DNA of 64,000 nt from Magnetovibrio sp. Lineage in GTDB: Bacteria; Pseudomonadota; Alphaproteobacteria; Rhodospirillales; Magnetovibrionaceae. Of this stretch, positions 8,972-17,412 are shown piece by piece. The position numbers were made by a program, and so were the translations under genes. The stretch's first letter is position 1; each line of letters starts with the position of its first letter. The stretch covers positions 26,027-90,026 of the forward strand of contig JANQJR010000019.1 in the NCBI GenBank assembly GCA_028281525.1. The letters are read 5' to 3'. The notes under the pieces were generated by a model. It saw only the letters and a list, made by a program, of their open reading frames with translations, had not been told where the DNA came from and did not search any database.

Positions 8972-10321
8972 TCAAACGGCCTTGGAATGACGCCCTTGGC
9001 CGGAAGTCAGGTATTCGTCAAAGGCGCTGGCGACCAGGCGCACGAAGGGGCGGCCGGTTTCGGTCACCGTGATGGTGTCGCCATCCAGCGTGCAGATGTC
9101 GTCTTCCGCCAGCGGCATGAGTTTTTCCACATCCTCTTTCAAGGCGTCGACGTCTGTGCCGTGCTGGGCGCACCGTGCGTCTAAGTCGACGGTCAAGTTG
9201 CACATCAAATCTTCGATGATGTCGCGGCGCAGTTCGTCCTGGCCCGAAAGCCGGATGCCCTTGGCTGCGGGCAGCGCACCGGAATAGATCGCTTGGCGAT
9301 AGGCTTTCAGGGGGCGTTCGTTTTGCACATAGCCTTGCGGCAAATAACCGATGGCCGATGCGCCGAAGCCCAGCATCGCGGGCGCGGTGTCGGTGGTGTA
9401 GCCCTGGAAGTTGCGGTGCAGCTCTCCGGTTTCGATGGCGTTCGCCATGCTGTCTTCGGGATGGGCGAAGTGGTCGAAGCCGATCTGCACGTAACCCAGT
9501 TTTTTCAAACGCTCCACCGCAAGGGTGAACTGTTCCCACCGCTGGGCCGCGTCGGGCAAATCTTCTTCCTTGATCATTTTTTGGTGCGACTGCATCCACG
9601 GCACGTGGGCATACCCGAACAGTGCGATGCGGTTGGGCTGCAAGTCCACGGTCATGTCCACCATGGTTTCGATTTCGTCGATGGTTTGGAAGGGCAGGCC
9701 GTACATCAAATCCATGTTGATGTGCGTGATGGAATGCGCGCGCAGCCATGCGATCACCTGTTTGGTGGTTTCGTACGGCTGGATGCGGTTGATGGCTTCC
9801 TGGACCTTGGGCTCATAGGATTGCACGCCGATGGAGGCGCGGTTGACGCCGGCGGCTTCAAGCTCGGCGACATATTCTTCCGTGGCGGTGCGCGGATCGA
9901 GCTCCACGGCGATCTCGGCCTCTTCGTGAACGTCGAAGCGCTCACGCAGTTTGGTCATGATCGCCATCCAGTCCTCGCCCTTGAGCATGGTGGGCGAGCC
10001 GCCGCCCCAGTGCAGATGCTTGGCCGTCATGCGTGCGGGAAGTGCGTCCGCAACCAGATCGACCTCGGCCAGCAGGGCGTCCAGGTATTCCTTGACCGGG
10101 TCGTAGCGCTTGACGATCTTGGTGTAGCATCCACAGAACCAGCACATTTCATCGCAAAACGGAATGTGGAAATAGAGCGACAGGGGCGTCGCCGGGTCCA
10201 GTTCGGACAGCCATTTCTGATAAACCTCGCCGTTCACGCCGTCGCCGAAGTGCGGTGCGGTGGGATAGCTGGTGTAACGCGGTACGCGTAGGTCGTACTT
10301 GTTGATGAGGTCGTTGTTCAT
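8972..10321 (-). CDS. hemN: Oxygen-independent coproporphyrinogen III oxidase
   Basis: A radical-SAM enzyme that decarboxylates coproporphyrinogen III to protoporphyrinogen IX without oxygen, in heme synthesis. It has 449 residues, the usual HemN length. The 4Fe-4S cluster cysteines are C56, C60 and C63 (PFCDEMCWFCGC, the additional fourth Cys being typical of true HemN rather than HemW). The N-terminal RVPRYTSYPTAPHF and the HWGGGSPTML blocks are also HemN signatures. I see no clear FNR box upstream. Its presence fits a microaerobic or anaerobic lifestyle. Confidence 0.95.
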   Translation of the reverse strand: MNNDLINKYDLRVPRYTSYPTAPHFGDGVNGEVYQKWLSELDPATPLSLYFHIPFCDEMCWFCGCYTKIVKRYDPVKEYLDALLAEVDLVADALPARMTAKHLHWGGGSPTMLKGEDWMAIMTKLRERFDVHEEAEIAVELDPRTATEEYVAELEAAGVNRASIGVQSYEPKVQEAINRIQPYETTKQVIAWLRAHSITHINMDLMYGLPFQTIDEIETMVDMTVDLQPNRIALFGYAHVPWMQSHQKMIKEEDLPDAAQRWEQFTLAVERLKKLGYVQIGFDHFAHPEDSMANAIETGELHRNFQGYTTDTAPAMLGFGASAIGYLPQGYVQNERPLKAYRQAIYSGALPAAKGIRLSGQDELRRDIIEDLMCNLTVDLDARCAQHGTDVDALKEDVEKLMPLAEDDICTLDGDTITVTETGRPFVRLVASAFDEYLTSGQGRHSKAV

Positions 10322-10460
10322 GAGCTGTCTTGGCTTCCCGTTTGCGGCTTGTTTGCGGCGTTTTTCTTGTCCCTAACCTAAGGCTCCGCGCGCGTAAGCG
10401 CAAGTTCACGCCGTTCACAAGGATTTGAGACGCAAAAAGGTCCGAAACGAACGGTCCAGC

Positions 10461-11825
10461 TTATTGGCTGAGGTGCAGGTTTTTCAACTCCGCCCCGATG
10501 GTGCGAAACGCCGAGGTCAAGGTGGCGCTGTCGGGGGAATTGAAGTACTTGTCCGTGCTCGAGGCGCAGTTTTCGAACAAGGTCTGGGTGTCGCTGTCGG
10601 AGACCTGGAAGGTGATGGTGTAGACGATGACGCCGGCATTTTTCATGTTGGTGCAGACGTCTTCGGTGCGGTCGTCCAGTTCGTCCGACGTTCCGGATGA
10701 GGAGGTCGAACCCAATACCCCGTCGGAGCGGTATTCGTAAGCCGTATAGACCGAGTTGGAGGTGGTGTTGGCGCCGTCGGTCAGGATGATCACCGCCTTA
10801 TTCCATTCGTCGTCGCTATAGCTGGCGCCTTGGGTGAACGGCTCTTCGGGCGAGATCAGCCGCCAGCCCCATACCGCGCCGAAGTTGATGTGGGTGTAGC
10901 CTGCCGACCACATGTCGTCGATTTCGTCTTCCAAAGTGGTGCGGTTGTTGGTCAGCGGCGTGACTTCAAGCGGGCAGTACTTGTTGGGCCCCCTATAGCT
11001 GGGTGGAGTGTCATCGATGTCGTAACTCGAGCCATCGATCCAGTCGTTGTTGTCCTCGTCGTTCGCCCAGTAGAACGGCTCCCATCTGTCGCTGGAGCCG
11101 CTATAGGAATCTTCCGTGTCGTCCGGGGACGAGCGTGCCATCACGCAGCCACCCCAGGAAGAATCGCCCCAATCGTAGCCGGAGGTGTCGTTGACGTATG
11201 TAGACATACCCGAACCGATGTTGACGCTTCCGGAAAACGGCACCAGTCCGACTTTCAGCGTGTCAGGGGTGGTTTCGTCATCGAATAGGATGTCGATGAG
11301 ATCCAGGGCGGCCGACTTCATCTGGTTCAGTTTGGTGGTTCCCATGGATCCGGTGTTGTCCAGAACCATGACCAATTCCAGGCCGGAGGTTTCGACCGTG
11401 ATTTCCGCACTGGAGCCAACCGTGACGCTGTCGATGCCGACGATTTTCATGAACACGGTTTCTACCGTCGCTTTGCCGGTCACGGTGATGACGCCGTTGT
11501 TGTCGACGAAGGTTAGATCGTGCGTGGTGCCGAGTTCGGTGCTGGGATAGTTGGCGGTGAAAAAGCTGTTGAATTCCGCTTCCAAGGTGGCGGTGTCGCT
11601 GGTGGTGGCGCGCATGGACCCCACCGCCAGACCCGCCTGATCCAGGGCGTGTCCGAGACGCGCTTGCGTTAGGTAGGCGCGTGATAAGTCCACCGCCAGT
11701 CCGCCCGCGATCATGATGGGGATCATCGCCAAGGCGACGATCACGGCGACCGCGCCGCGTTCAGCAGCATGAAAGCACATCATCAAATTCGCAAATTTTT
11801 GTTTTATGCGTTTAATGGTTTTCAT
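10461..11825 (-). CDS. TadG-like pilus protein with von Willebrand A domain
   Basis: A 454-residue protein of the Tad system. The N-terminus has a TadE/TadG-type hydrophobic segment after a Gly (RGAVAVIVALAMIPIMIAGG, about residues 24-44), then a linker and a VWA domain (about 150-450) with the MIDAS motif DNTGSMG near residue 157 and a late ILTDGANT strand. Expected to be membrane-anchored with the VWA domain outside, assisting Flp pilus assembly or adhesion. It is the last gene of a three-gene unit with two TadE-like genes, 27 bases after the previous one. Confidence 0.87.
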   Translation of the reverse strand: MKTIKRIKQKFANLMMCFHAAERGAVAVIVALAMIPIMIAGGLAVDLSRAYLTQARLGHALDQAGLAVGSMRATTSDTATLEAEFNSFFTANYPSTELGTTHDLTFVDNNGVITVTGKATVETVFMKIVGIDSVTVGSSAEITVETSGLELVMVLDNTGSMGTTKLNQMKSAALDLIDILFDDETTPDTLKVGLVPFSGSVNIGSGMSTYVNDTSGYDWGDSSWGGCVMARSSPDDTEDSYSGSSDRWEPFYWANDEDNNDWIDGSSYDIDDTPPSYRGPNKYCPLEVTPLTNNRTTLEDEIDDMWSAGYTHINFGAVWGWRLISPEEPFTQGASYSDDEWNKAVIILTDGANTTSNSVYTAYEYRSDGVLGSTSSSGTSDELDDRTEDVCTNMKNAGVIVYTITFQVSDSDTQTLFENCASSTDKYFNSPDSATLTSAFRTIGAELKNLHLSQ

Positions 11826-11852
11826 AACGTGTCTCCTAGGATCGCCTGCCGC

Positions 11853-12389
11853 CTAGTTCTTCAGTATGTAATCGACCTTGCGGGGCCGGACGTACGAAGT
11901 TTCCCCAAGAGAAAACGAGGATGTGATGACCAGCGTGCTGAGCGGGGTGTAGGCATAGCTGCCGCTGACGATGATGATGCTTTCCCCGGCGTCGCCCCGG
12001 CCGGCGGCCAGGGTGGTCGGATTCTGAACGGAACCGCCGTTCCAACTGTCGCTCCAGTCCAGTGTCGGGGTGCCGGTGTCGTCGTCGTAACGCACGCTTG
12101 CCACCCCGATGGTCATGTTGGACGCAGCATAGGGATACATGACCAGTTGCGCGGCGTAGAAGATTTCGTCCAATTCAGCATCGGTGACGTCTGTTTCCTT
12201 GCCGATGAGATCCGCCACGCTCTGCATGGCGTTGAGCAGCTTGCGTTCCACCATCAACACGTTGGAAAATTCGATCGTGCCCATCAAGATGATCAACAGA
12301 ACCGGCAGGACCAGGGCGAACTCCATTGCGGCGACACCGTCGTCGCGTTTGCGGAAGTTGGTGAGCTTGCGGAGTATGCGAAATGTCAT
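11853..12389 (-). CDS. TadE-like pseudopilin (second of two)
   Basis: A 178-residue TadE family pseudopilin. After a short basic leader, the processing site is predicted at DDG-VAAMEF, with Glu at +5 as prepilin peptidase requires, followed by the hydrophobic stretch ALVLPVLLIILMGTIEF. The ATG at 12389 has an ACGGAGACC ribosome site; a GTG at 12404 in the same frame overlaps the upstream stop and lacks one. It would be matured by CpaA and inserted in the inner membrane. It lies between the other tadE-like gene and the VWA gene. Confidence 0.88.
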   Translation of the reverse strand: MTFRILRKLTNFRKRDDGVAAMEFALVLPVLLIILMGTIEFSNVLMVERKLLNAMQSVADLIGKETDVTDAELDEIFYAAQLVMYPYAASNMTIGVASVRYDDDTGTPTLDWSDSWNGGSVQNPTTLAAGRGDAGESIIIVSGSYAYTPLSTLVITSSFSLGETSYVRPRKVDYILKN

Positions 12390-12400
12390 GTCGGTCTCCG

Positions 12401-12934
12401 TCACTCTTCATACGGTTCGTTTTGGAACACGACGGTGGAGACCAGGAGGCGCTTGTCGGTGCCTGCCGTAGTTTCGAAAAACTCCCCGATCAGCGGTGTC
12501 GTGAAGTCCCAGTAAAACATTGCCCGCACCACGATGATGTCATCGGCGCCGCCCGCGCTGAATCCATAGGTTACGGGGTCGTCGGTGTCTTCGTCGATTT
12601 CGGTTTCCAAGGTCGCGTCGGTGAAATTGTCGACGGTGCGCACGTCGTAAAAGACATCGGCGCACGTCACCACGGTGCTGAGGCCCCCGCAGAACGCCGT
12701 CGTGAAGTCCGTTTCCGCATCGCCGCTGGATTGCGCGAGACCGGTGCGGATACGCCGCGCCGCATCGATGGCCGCGCCATCGACGTTGACGGTGGCGAAA
12801 AACATCAATGCGATCTCGATGATGCCCATCATCAGATACATCAGCACGGGCGCGATCATGGCGAACTCCACCGCCATCGCCCCGCTTTGGGACCTTTTGA
12901 ACCTGCGTAGTGAAAAGTCGAATGTTTTCATCAC
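12401..12934 (-). CDS. TadE-like pseudopilin (first of two)
   Basis: A 177-residue TadE family pseudopilin with leader MMKTFDFSLRRFKRSQSG and predicted processing before AMAVEFAMIAPVL (Glu at +5), then a hydrophobic helix MYLMMGIIEIALMFF. The remainder is a short exported domain with two cysteines (AFCGG and VTCAD) that could form a disulfide. It is the first gene of the tadE-tadE-tadG unit. A CRP-type site lies about 120 bases upstream at 13050-13065. Confidence 0.88.
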   Translation of the reverse strand: MMKTFDFSLRRFKRSQSGAMAVEFAMIAPVLMYLMMGIIEIALMFFATVNVDGAAIDAARRIRTGLAQSSGDAETDFTTAFCGGLSTVVTCADVFYDVRTVDNFTDATLETEIDEDTDDPVTYGFSAGGADDIIVVRAMFYWDFTTPLIGEFFETTAGTDKRLLVSTVVFQNEPYEE

Positions 12935-13049
12935 GTAATCACTTGGAATGCGAATGTAATATAATATACCGCCGGAACCTTGCGCGGGTCACCACCAGAA
13001 AATCCAATCGGGCTCTTTCATCACTCTACGCGTTGGGCAAAGGGGGAAC

Positions 13050-13065
13050 AGTGATGGTCATCACG
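13050..13065. promoter_or_regulatory. CRP/FNR-type palindrome before the tadE unit
   Basis: The sequence AGTGA-TGGTCA-TCACG keeps the GTGA-N6-TCAC core of CRP-family operators. It lies in the intergenic region about 120 bases upstream of the first tadE-like gene (minus strand, start 12934) and past the stop of the FixJ-like gene. Binding is inferred from the pattern only. Confidence 0.45.
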
Positions 13066-13178
13066 TTGCGAAAACAAACGGATTTGGTGTCGACCAGGGA
13101 AAGGGACGCTGCGGTAAAGAACGCGCGCCGTAGCTCACATGGTATAGCGTTCAAGGTCCAAATGATATAAAGCGTCTG

Positions 13179-13808
13179 TCAATTCTGGGTGGCCAAAAGC
13201 GTCTTTTTGATCAAGTCGGCCAACGAGCGCGCGTCCATCTTTTTCATGATGTTGGCGCGGTGGTATTCGATCGTTTTTTCACTCAAGTTCAGGTTGCCGG
13301 CGATGCGCTTATTCGGTTCGCCGTTCAAAATTCCGTCCAGGACGTCGCGTTCGCGTTCCGAAAGACTGGCAAACCGCGTGGCGACGAATTCCTTTTCGCG
13401 GTCTTTTGCCCATTGCTCAGTGTGCGATTGGATCGCGGCATGGACGATATCCAGCAAGTGCTGGTCGTTGAATGGCTTTTGAATGAAATCGAACGCACCG
13501 TTTTTCATCGCCTGGACGCCGGTTTGCGTATCGCCGTGACCCGTGATGACGATGATGGGCAGACTCAAATTCCGCTCGTTCAAGGTACGTTGCACTTCAA
13601 GGCCGCTCATGCCGGGCATGCGCATGTCCAAAACCAAACAGCCGGGTTGTTTGTGGGTGTATTGCTCAACAAACGCGTCACCGGATTCGTAAGCCTGATA
13701 TTTCAGGCGCACCGACTCAAGCAAGCGTCCCAAGGCATAACGTACAGCGCCGTCATCATCGACGATGTGTACGATGGCCTCTTCAGGCTTCGGTTCCGTG
13801 TGGGTCAT
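13179..13808 (-). CDS. FixJ/NarL-type response regulator
   Basis: A 209-residue transcriptional regulator with an N-terminal receiver (VHIVDDDGAVRYALGRLL; phospho-Asp in LVLDMRMPGMSG; Thr in VITGHGD; Lys in FIQKPF) and a C-terminal LuxR-type helix-turn-helix (LSERERDVLDGIL, NKRIAGNLNLSEKTIEYHR). The GDTQTGVQAMKNGAFDFIQKPF stretch is characteristic of the FixJ/TodT branch. The start at 13808 gives the usual N-terminus; an in-frame ATG at 13865 would add a tail unlike the family. No kinase is adjacent; the FixL-like kinase at 30128 is a possible distant partner. Its place inside the Tad locus suggests control of pilus genes. Confidence 0.87.
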   Translation of the reverse strand: MTHTEPKPEEAIVHIVDDDGAVRYALGRLLESVRLKYQAYESGDAFVEQYTHKQPGCLVLDMRMPGMSGLEVQRTLNERNLSLPIIVITGHGDTQTGVQAMKNGAFDFIQKPFNDQHLLDIVHAAIQSHTEQWAKDREKEFVATRFASLSERERDVLDGILNGEPNKRIAGNLNLSEKTIEYHRANIMKKMDARSLADLIKKTLLATQN

Positions 13809-14190
13809 AACGATGTCAGCAGTTGCCCGTATGTTGTGCCCGTATGTTGCGCCCGTATATCCCATATATGTTGCTACAAGTGTAGCGCACCCAGAGGTTC
13901 GATAGGGACCACAAACTTGCCCAAACTTGAAGGTATAAAAGTGCCAGGGAATTAAGGCATAAAAGTGCTAAGGGATCACAACGCGCTCGCACCAGGCGGC
14001 GGGGCGACCCAGCATACGCGCCCTACTTTGTTGTCCGCGTCGGCAGTGATGTGCGTCACGGTCGGAAAACGCGCGCTCCGGATAAGATCGCGGCATGGGC
14101 CGTAACGTGCTTCCGGGATGGACGTGCCGGGCTTTTGCGTTAAACTTTCGCAGGTTTCGAGATTCCCAGGTCAGAGGAATTAAAGAGCAT
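13809..14190. other. Intergenic region between divergent regulator and TPR genes
   Basis: About 380 bases between the divergently transcribed FixJ-like gene and the TPR-pilZ-crp unit. It should hold promoters for both. The only clear motif I see is the GTGA-N6-TCAC palindrome at 14045-14060. Short direct repeats of a CCCGTATG type occur at 13828-13860. No convincing coding frame. Confidence 0.5.
14045..14060. promoter_or_regulatory. CRP/FNR-type palindrome before the TPR-pilZ-crp unit
   Basis: AGTGA-TGTGCG-TCACG keeps the GTGA-N6-TCAC core and lies 131 bases upstream of the start of the TPR lipoprotein gene. The Crp-family gene two genes downstream could use it for autoregulation. Inferred from the pattern and position. 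Confidence 0.5.
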
Positions 14191-15009
14191 ATGCCAGGAA
14201 GCTTCCGTTTGATCTGTGACAGGCTGTTGACGCGCGCTACGTCGGGCGTTGTCTTGATGCTTGTGCTGACGGCCTGCCAGACCACCGCGGAGAGCACGGC
14301 TGGAGCCGCAGTGGGGCAGCCGTCGGAGCCGATGATTGCGGAGCAGGCCACTTTCTTGGAAGCTGCGCGGGGTGCGGAAAAAAGCCGCAATTATGATCAG
14401 GCGGCGGCGCTCTATGGACGTTTGTTTGAGCGGCGTCCCACCGACCCGGACATTTTGGCCGCGTTCATCCGCAACATGCGCTACAGCGGTCGCGCCCAGG
14501 AGGTCGTGAATTACACGGCGACAAAGACGCCACACATGCTGGACGACGCGAACGTGAAATTCGAATACGCCAAGGCTTTGTTGGCGTCTGGGCGTGAAGG
14601 GGAGGCTTTGACGGCCTTGCAGGAGAGCCACGCCCAAACACCGGACAAGTGGCAAGTCCATTCCGCCATCGGCATCACCCTGGATACGATGGAACGCTAC
14701 GGCGAGGCCCAGGCGGCCTATGCCCGTGCCCTGCGCCTATCGCCCCGCAATGCCGTGGTGATGAACAATCAGGCCATGTCTTTGGCCAGCGCGGGACGGT
14801 TGGCGGAAGCCATTTCGGTTTTGGAGCGTGCAGCCGGTCTCAATCGCACCAATGTCAACATCCGCCAGAATTTGGCTTTGCTGTACGCCATCGACGGCAA
14901 TATGGAGCGCGCGCGCGCGCTGGCGGCGATGGACTTGGGTATCGAAGAGTTGGAAACAAACTTGTCCTTTTATCGGCGCTTTGAATCCGTTGGGGGTGGG
15001 GCGCGATGA
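14191..15009 (+). CDS. TPR lipoprotein, TadD-like
   Basis: A 272-residue predicted lipoprotein with tetratricopeptide repeats, as in TadD, the pilotin-like component of Tad pilus systems. The signal sequence ends in a lipobox LVLTAC with Cys29 as the lipidation site. The mature part has several TPR-like helices, for example RNYDQAAALYGRLFERRPTD, ERYGEAQAAYARALRLSPRN and GRLAEAISVLERAAGLN. The ATG at 14191 has AGAGGAA upstream. The stop overlaps the pilZ start (ATGA). Confidence 0.85.
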   Translation: MPGSFRLICDRLLTRATSGVVLMLVLTACQTTAESTAGAAVGQPSEPMIAEQATFLEAARGAEKSRNYDQAAALYGRLFERRPTDPDILAAFIRNMRYSGRAQEVVNYTATKTPHMLDDANVKFEYAKALLASGREGEALTALQESHAQTPDKWQVHSAIGITLDTMERYGEAQAAYARALRLSPRNAVVMNNQAMSLASAGRLAEAISVLERAAGLNRTNVNIRQNLALLYAIDGNMERARALAAMDLGIEELETNLSFYRRFESVGGGAR

Positions 15010-15428
15010 GCGATGGACCGCAAGGTACAACCGACCAGCAGGAATTGGCCAAACGCCGCGCGGCGATCCGTTTGAGCACCGTTTACGGCGGGCGCATCAA
15101 CCAGCTCGGCAAGGCCTATGAGTGCACCATTTCCGACGTGTCCGCGGGCGGAGCCAAGATCAAGTTCAAGGACCCCCGCGATTTCGCTAAAATTCTGCCT
15201 GATCAACAAGTGCAGTTGGTGTTTGAGCGTTTGAGCGATTACAAGGCGCTGAACGGCGATGTCGCCTGGGTCAAACCCGACGAATATGTGATCGGCATGT
15301 CGTTTACCGACCCGGAATTGCGTCGCCGCGTGGTGATCAAGCGTTTGATGCCGAATCGCTGGCGTATCGCCAACGAATTGGCCGCGCGCGATGATGAGCA
15401 CACGCCGGATTCTGAAGCTGTTGACTAG
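15006..15428 (+). CDS. PilZ domain protein (c-di-GMP receptor candidate)
   Basis: A 140-residue protein that is essentially one PilZ domain. The motif DVSAGGAKIKF (D/NxSxxG, near residues 40-50) is present, and the preceding KRRAAIR segment can supply the RxxxR arginines that bind c-di-GMP. Located between the TPR lipoprotein (ATGA overlap) and the Crp-family gene in the Tad locus, so it is a candidate for coupling c-di-GMP level to pilus function. Ligand binding is inferred from the family motif. Confidence 0.85.
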   Translation: MSDGPQGTTDQQELAKRRAAIRLSTVYGGRINQLGKAYECTISDVSAGGAKIKFKDPRDFAKILPDQQVQLVFERLSDYKALNGDVAWVKPDEYVIGMSFTDPELRRRVVIKRLMPNRWRIANELAARDDEHTPDSEAVD

Positions 15429-15522
15429 TCTCGAATGTGCCCGTACAGGCGTCAAACTCGTTGAAAAAGAATGGTTCTTTTGCCAAGATGACGGTGTAGT
15501 GGCGGCTGGAAAACACAGGTCC

Positions 15523-16230
15523 ATGAACGAATCCGAACTCCAGACAGTTGAACCCGCACAGCAGAAGTTGGACGGCATCGAACTTTTGGTCGAAGCGCCG
15601 CCCAATATCGTGCGTCAATTGGAAGAGATCTGTGCTTGGTCCAATTTTGCGCCCAATCAAACCATTGTCGACCGTGGCGATGAATCCACCGACGTGTTCT
15701 TCATTACGGCGGGCAGCGTCAAGGTGATGGACTTCCTGGCCAACGACCAGGAAATCTTGCTTGCGGAAATGGGCGCGGGCAGCAGCTTCGGTGAAATGTC
15801 GGCGATCGACGCTTCCCGGCGTTCCGCGCGGGTTTCGGCTTTGGAGGAAACCACCGTAGCAGCCCTGCCCAGTAAAGACTTTCGCCGTCTGCTGATGGAC
15901 TGCCCCGGCATCGCGATCATGTTGCTCAAGCGCTTCGCGGGCCTGATTCGCACGCTCAACAATCGCGTCACCTCGCTGAGCACGCTCAGCCCCCACCAGC
16001 GCGTTTATTACGAACTGCTGCGTATGTCCGAACCCAATGCCCAGGGCGATGGGACGTGGTTGATTCATTATCTGCCCAAGCACGAGGAAATCGCCAGTTG
16101 GAGTGGCACGTCGCGCGAGGACGTCGCCATGGCGATCGGGCATCTGGCGCGCGAAGGCATCGTTGGGCGCAAGCACAAGTCCCTGGTTATCAAAGACCAT
16201 GGCCGTTTGCAGATGCTGCTGAATCTCTGA
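15523..16230 (+). CDS. Crp/Fnr-family transcription regulator
   Basis: A 235-residue regulator with an N-terminal cyclic-nucleotide-binding-type beta roll and a C-terminal winged helix. The effector pocket keeps FGEMSAID...RRSARV, like the Gly-Glu and Arg-Ser of cAMP-binding CRP proteins; the Cys residues for an FNR Fe-S cluster are absent. In the recognition helix, TSREDVAMAI keeps the Arg-Glu pair that contacts GTGA half-sites in CRP, while the second Arg is replaced. I place the start at 15523; an in-frame codon at 15391 would overlap pilZ. GTGA-N6-TCAC sites stand in front of its own unit and of the tadE unit. Confidence 0.88.
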   Translation: MNESELQTVEPAQQKLDGIELLVEAPPNIVRQLEEICAWSNFAPNQTIVDRGDESTDVFFITAGSVKVMDFLANDQEILLAEMGAGSSFGEMSAIDASRRSARVSALEETTVAALPSKDFRRLLMDCPGIAIMLLKRFAGLIRTLNNRVTSLSTLSPHQRVYYELLRMSEPNAQGDGTWLIHYLPKHEEIASWSGTSREDVAMAIGHLAREGIVGRKHKSLVIKDHGRLQMLLNL

Positions 16231-16592
16231 TAAAAATCATACAATTCAACCGGCTAAGCTGTGACCATCGTCATACCGGTTGCGCGCGGTTGTCCGTATG
16301 CTGGTATGACCAATGACCTGAGGTGGCATGCTTGCGTGGCCGTAGGACCGGATGCCATCCCCGAAACCACCATTCCCACGGCGCTCCGCATGTGGGAAAA
16401 TTCGTCCGGCCAAAGGGGCGTTCACGCCGACGGAATCCGTAAAATATAACGGAATATTAATGGGTTGGTTTGTAAGGCAATTGGATGTGGGAGCTTGACT
16501 TCCACAGTTCGTTAGGCCACTCTATGGGCTCTTGATTGGAGTGTCCGGTCGTTTTTTTTTAAGGCCTTGAGCAAGACGTAGGAGTTGTGACA
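16231..16592. other. Intergenic region upstream of flp
   Basis: About 360 bases between the crp-like gene and flp, likely carrying the strong flp promoter and a long leader. I see an imperfect CRP-type site at 16260-16275 (TGTGA-CCATCG-TCATA), a short inverted repeat GTGGGA...TTCCAC near 16487-16505, and a T-run at 16551-16560. No convincing coding frame. Confidence 0.5.
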
Positions 16593-16766
16593 ATGGCTAA
16601 GTTTTCCAAGCTGATGACCCGTTTCAAAAGCGATGAATCCGGTGCAACCGCCATCGAATATGGCTTGATTGCCGCCCTTATCGCCGTGGTCGTTATCGGT
16701 GCGTTGACCCTTTTGGGCACCAGCCTCGAAAGCAAGTTCAACGAAGTGAGCAACAGCTTGCAGTAA
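16593..16766 (+). CDS. flp: Flp/Fap-type major pilin
   Basis: A 57-residue type IVb pilin, the structural subunit of the Tad pilus. Leader MAKFSKLMTRFKSDESG is followed by the predicted cleavage site before ATAIEYGLIAALIAVVVIG, with Glu at +5 and Tyr at +6, the Flp hallmark. The C-terminal tail is short and polar. The ATG at 16593 has AGGAG eight bases upstream, a strong site. A Rho-independent terminator follows at 16788, separating the abundant pilin message from cpaA. Confidence 0.95.
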   Translation: MAKFSKLMTRFKSDESGATAIEYGLIAALIAVVVIGALTLLGTSLESKFNEVSNSLQ

Positions 16767-16787
16767 TCTACACCGAGCTAGAGCTTA

Positions 16788-16827
16788 GAACCGCCTTTGA
16801 CCTTCAGGTTCAAGGCGGTTCTTTTTT
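16788..16827 (+). terminator. Rho-independent terminator after flp
   Basis: A 15-bp nearly perfect stem (GAACCGCCTTTGACC paired with GGTTCAAGGCGGTTC) followed by TTTTTT. It lies 21 bases after the flp stop, so it should end or attenuate transcription before cpaA. Confidence 0.9.
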
Positions 16828-16877
16828 GTCTACTAGCTTGGTAAAGCAAATTATTACAAAGAGTTGATGGAATACTT

Positions 16878-17411
16878 GTGGATTTGATCCAACCCCTGTT
16901 GGTGGCCGTGTTTATTGCGTTGGTGCTTTATGGCGCGTGGTCGGACGCGCGCGAATTGCGCATACCCAACTGGCTGTCCTTGAGTTTGCTGGCGCTGTTT
17001 TTTCCCGCTGCCGTCAGCGCAGGGATGGCGATGGATGTCTTGACTTGGCATTTGATCGCCGGGGTCTTGATGCTGGTGGTGGGATTTGCCCTGTTCGCTG
17101 CCGGGGTGTTCGGCGGTGGCGATGCGAAGTTGATGAGCGCCTGTGCGTTGTGGTTGGGGTGGGACTTGCTGCTGCACTTCGCGGTGGCGGTGGTTTTGAT
17201 CGGCGGCGTTTTGTCGATTTTGGTGATTTTGCTGCGCAAAGGCGTCGGCATGTGGCCCGATTGGCTGGTCAGGCGCGCCATAGGTCTGTTTGAGCCTGGA
17301 AAAGCGGTGCCTTACGGCATCGCGATTTCTGCGGGCGCGGTGATCTTGGCTCCGCGTATGGACATGTTTCCACCTGCTTGGCGCGAAATCATGACTTTGA
17401 TATGGGGCTAA
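16878..17411 (+). CDS. cpaA: Prepilin peptidase CpaA/TadV
   Basis: A 177-residue inner-membrane aspartic peptidase (A24 family) that removes the leader of Flp and TadE prepilins. The two catalytic aspartates are Asp23 (YGAWSDARELRIPN) and Asp82 (FGGGDAKL). About six hydrophobic segments are present. The start appears to be GTG at 16878 with a weak ribosome site. It follows flp, its substrate gene, beyond the terminator. Confidence 0.93.
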   Translation: MDLIQPLLVAVFIALVLYGAWSDARELRIPNWLSLSLLALFFPAAVSAGMAMDVLTWHLIAGVLMLVVGFALFAAGVFGGGDAKLMSACALWLGWDLLLHFAVAVVLIGGVLSILVILLRKGVGMWPDWLVRRAIGLFEPGKAVPYGIAISAGAVILAPRMDMFPPAWREIMTLIWG

Positions 17412-17412
17412 G

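Noticed and set aside
13054..13170. Short plus-strand frame after the ATG at 13054
   Set aside because: It overlaps the CRP-type palindrome, shows no domain, and could equally be a leader; the evidence is too weak for a gene call.
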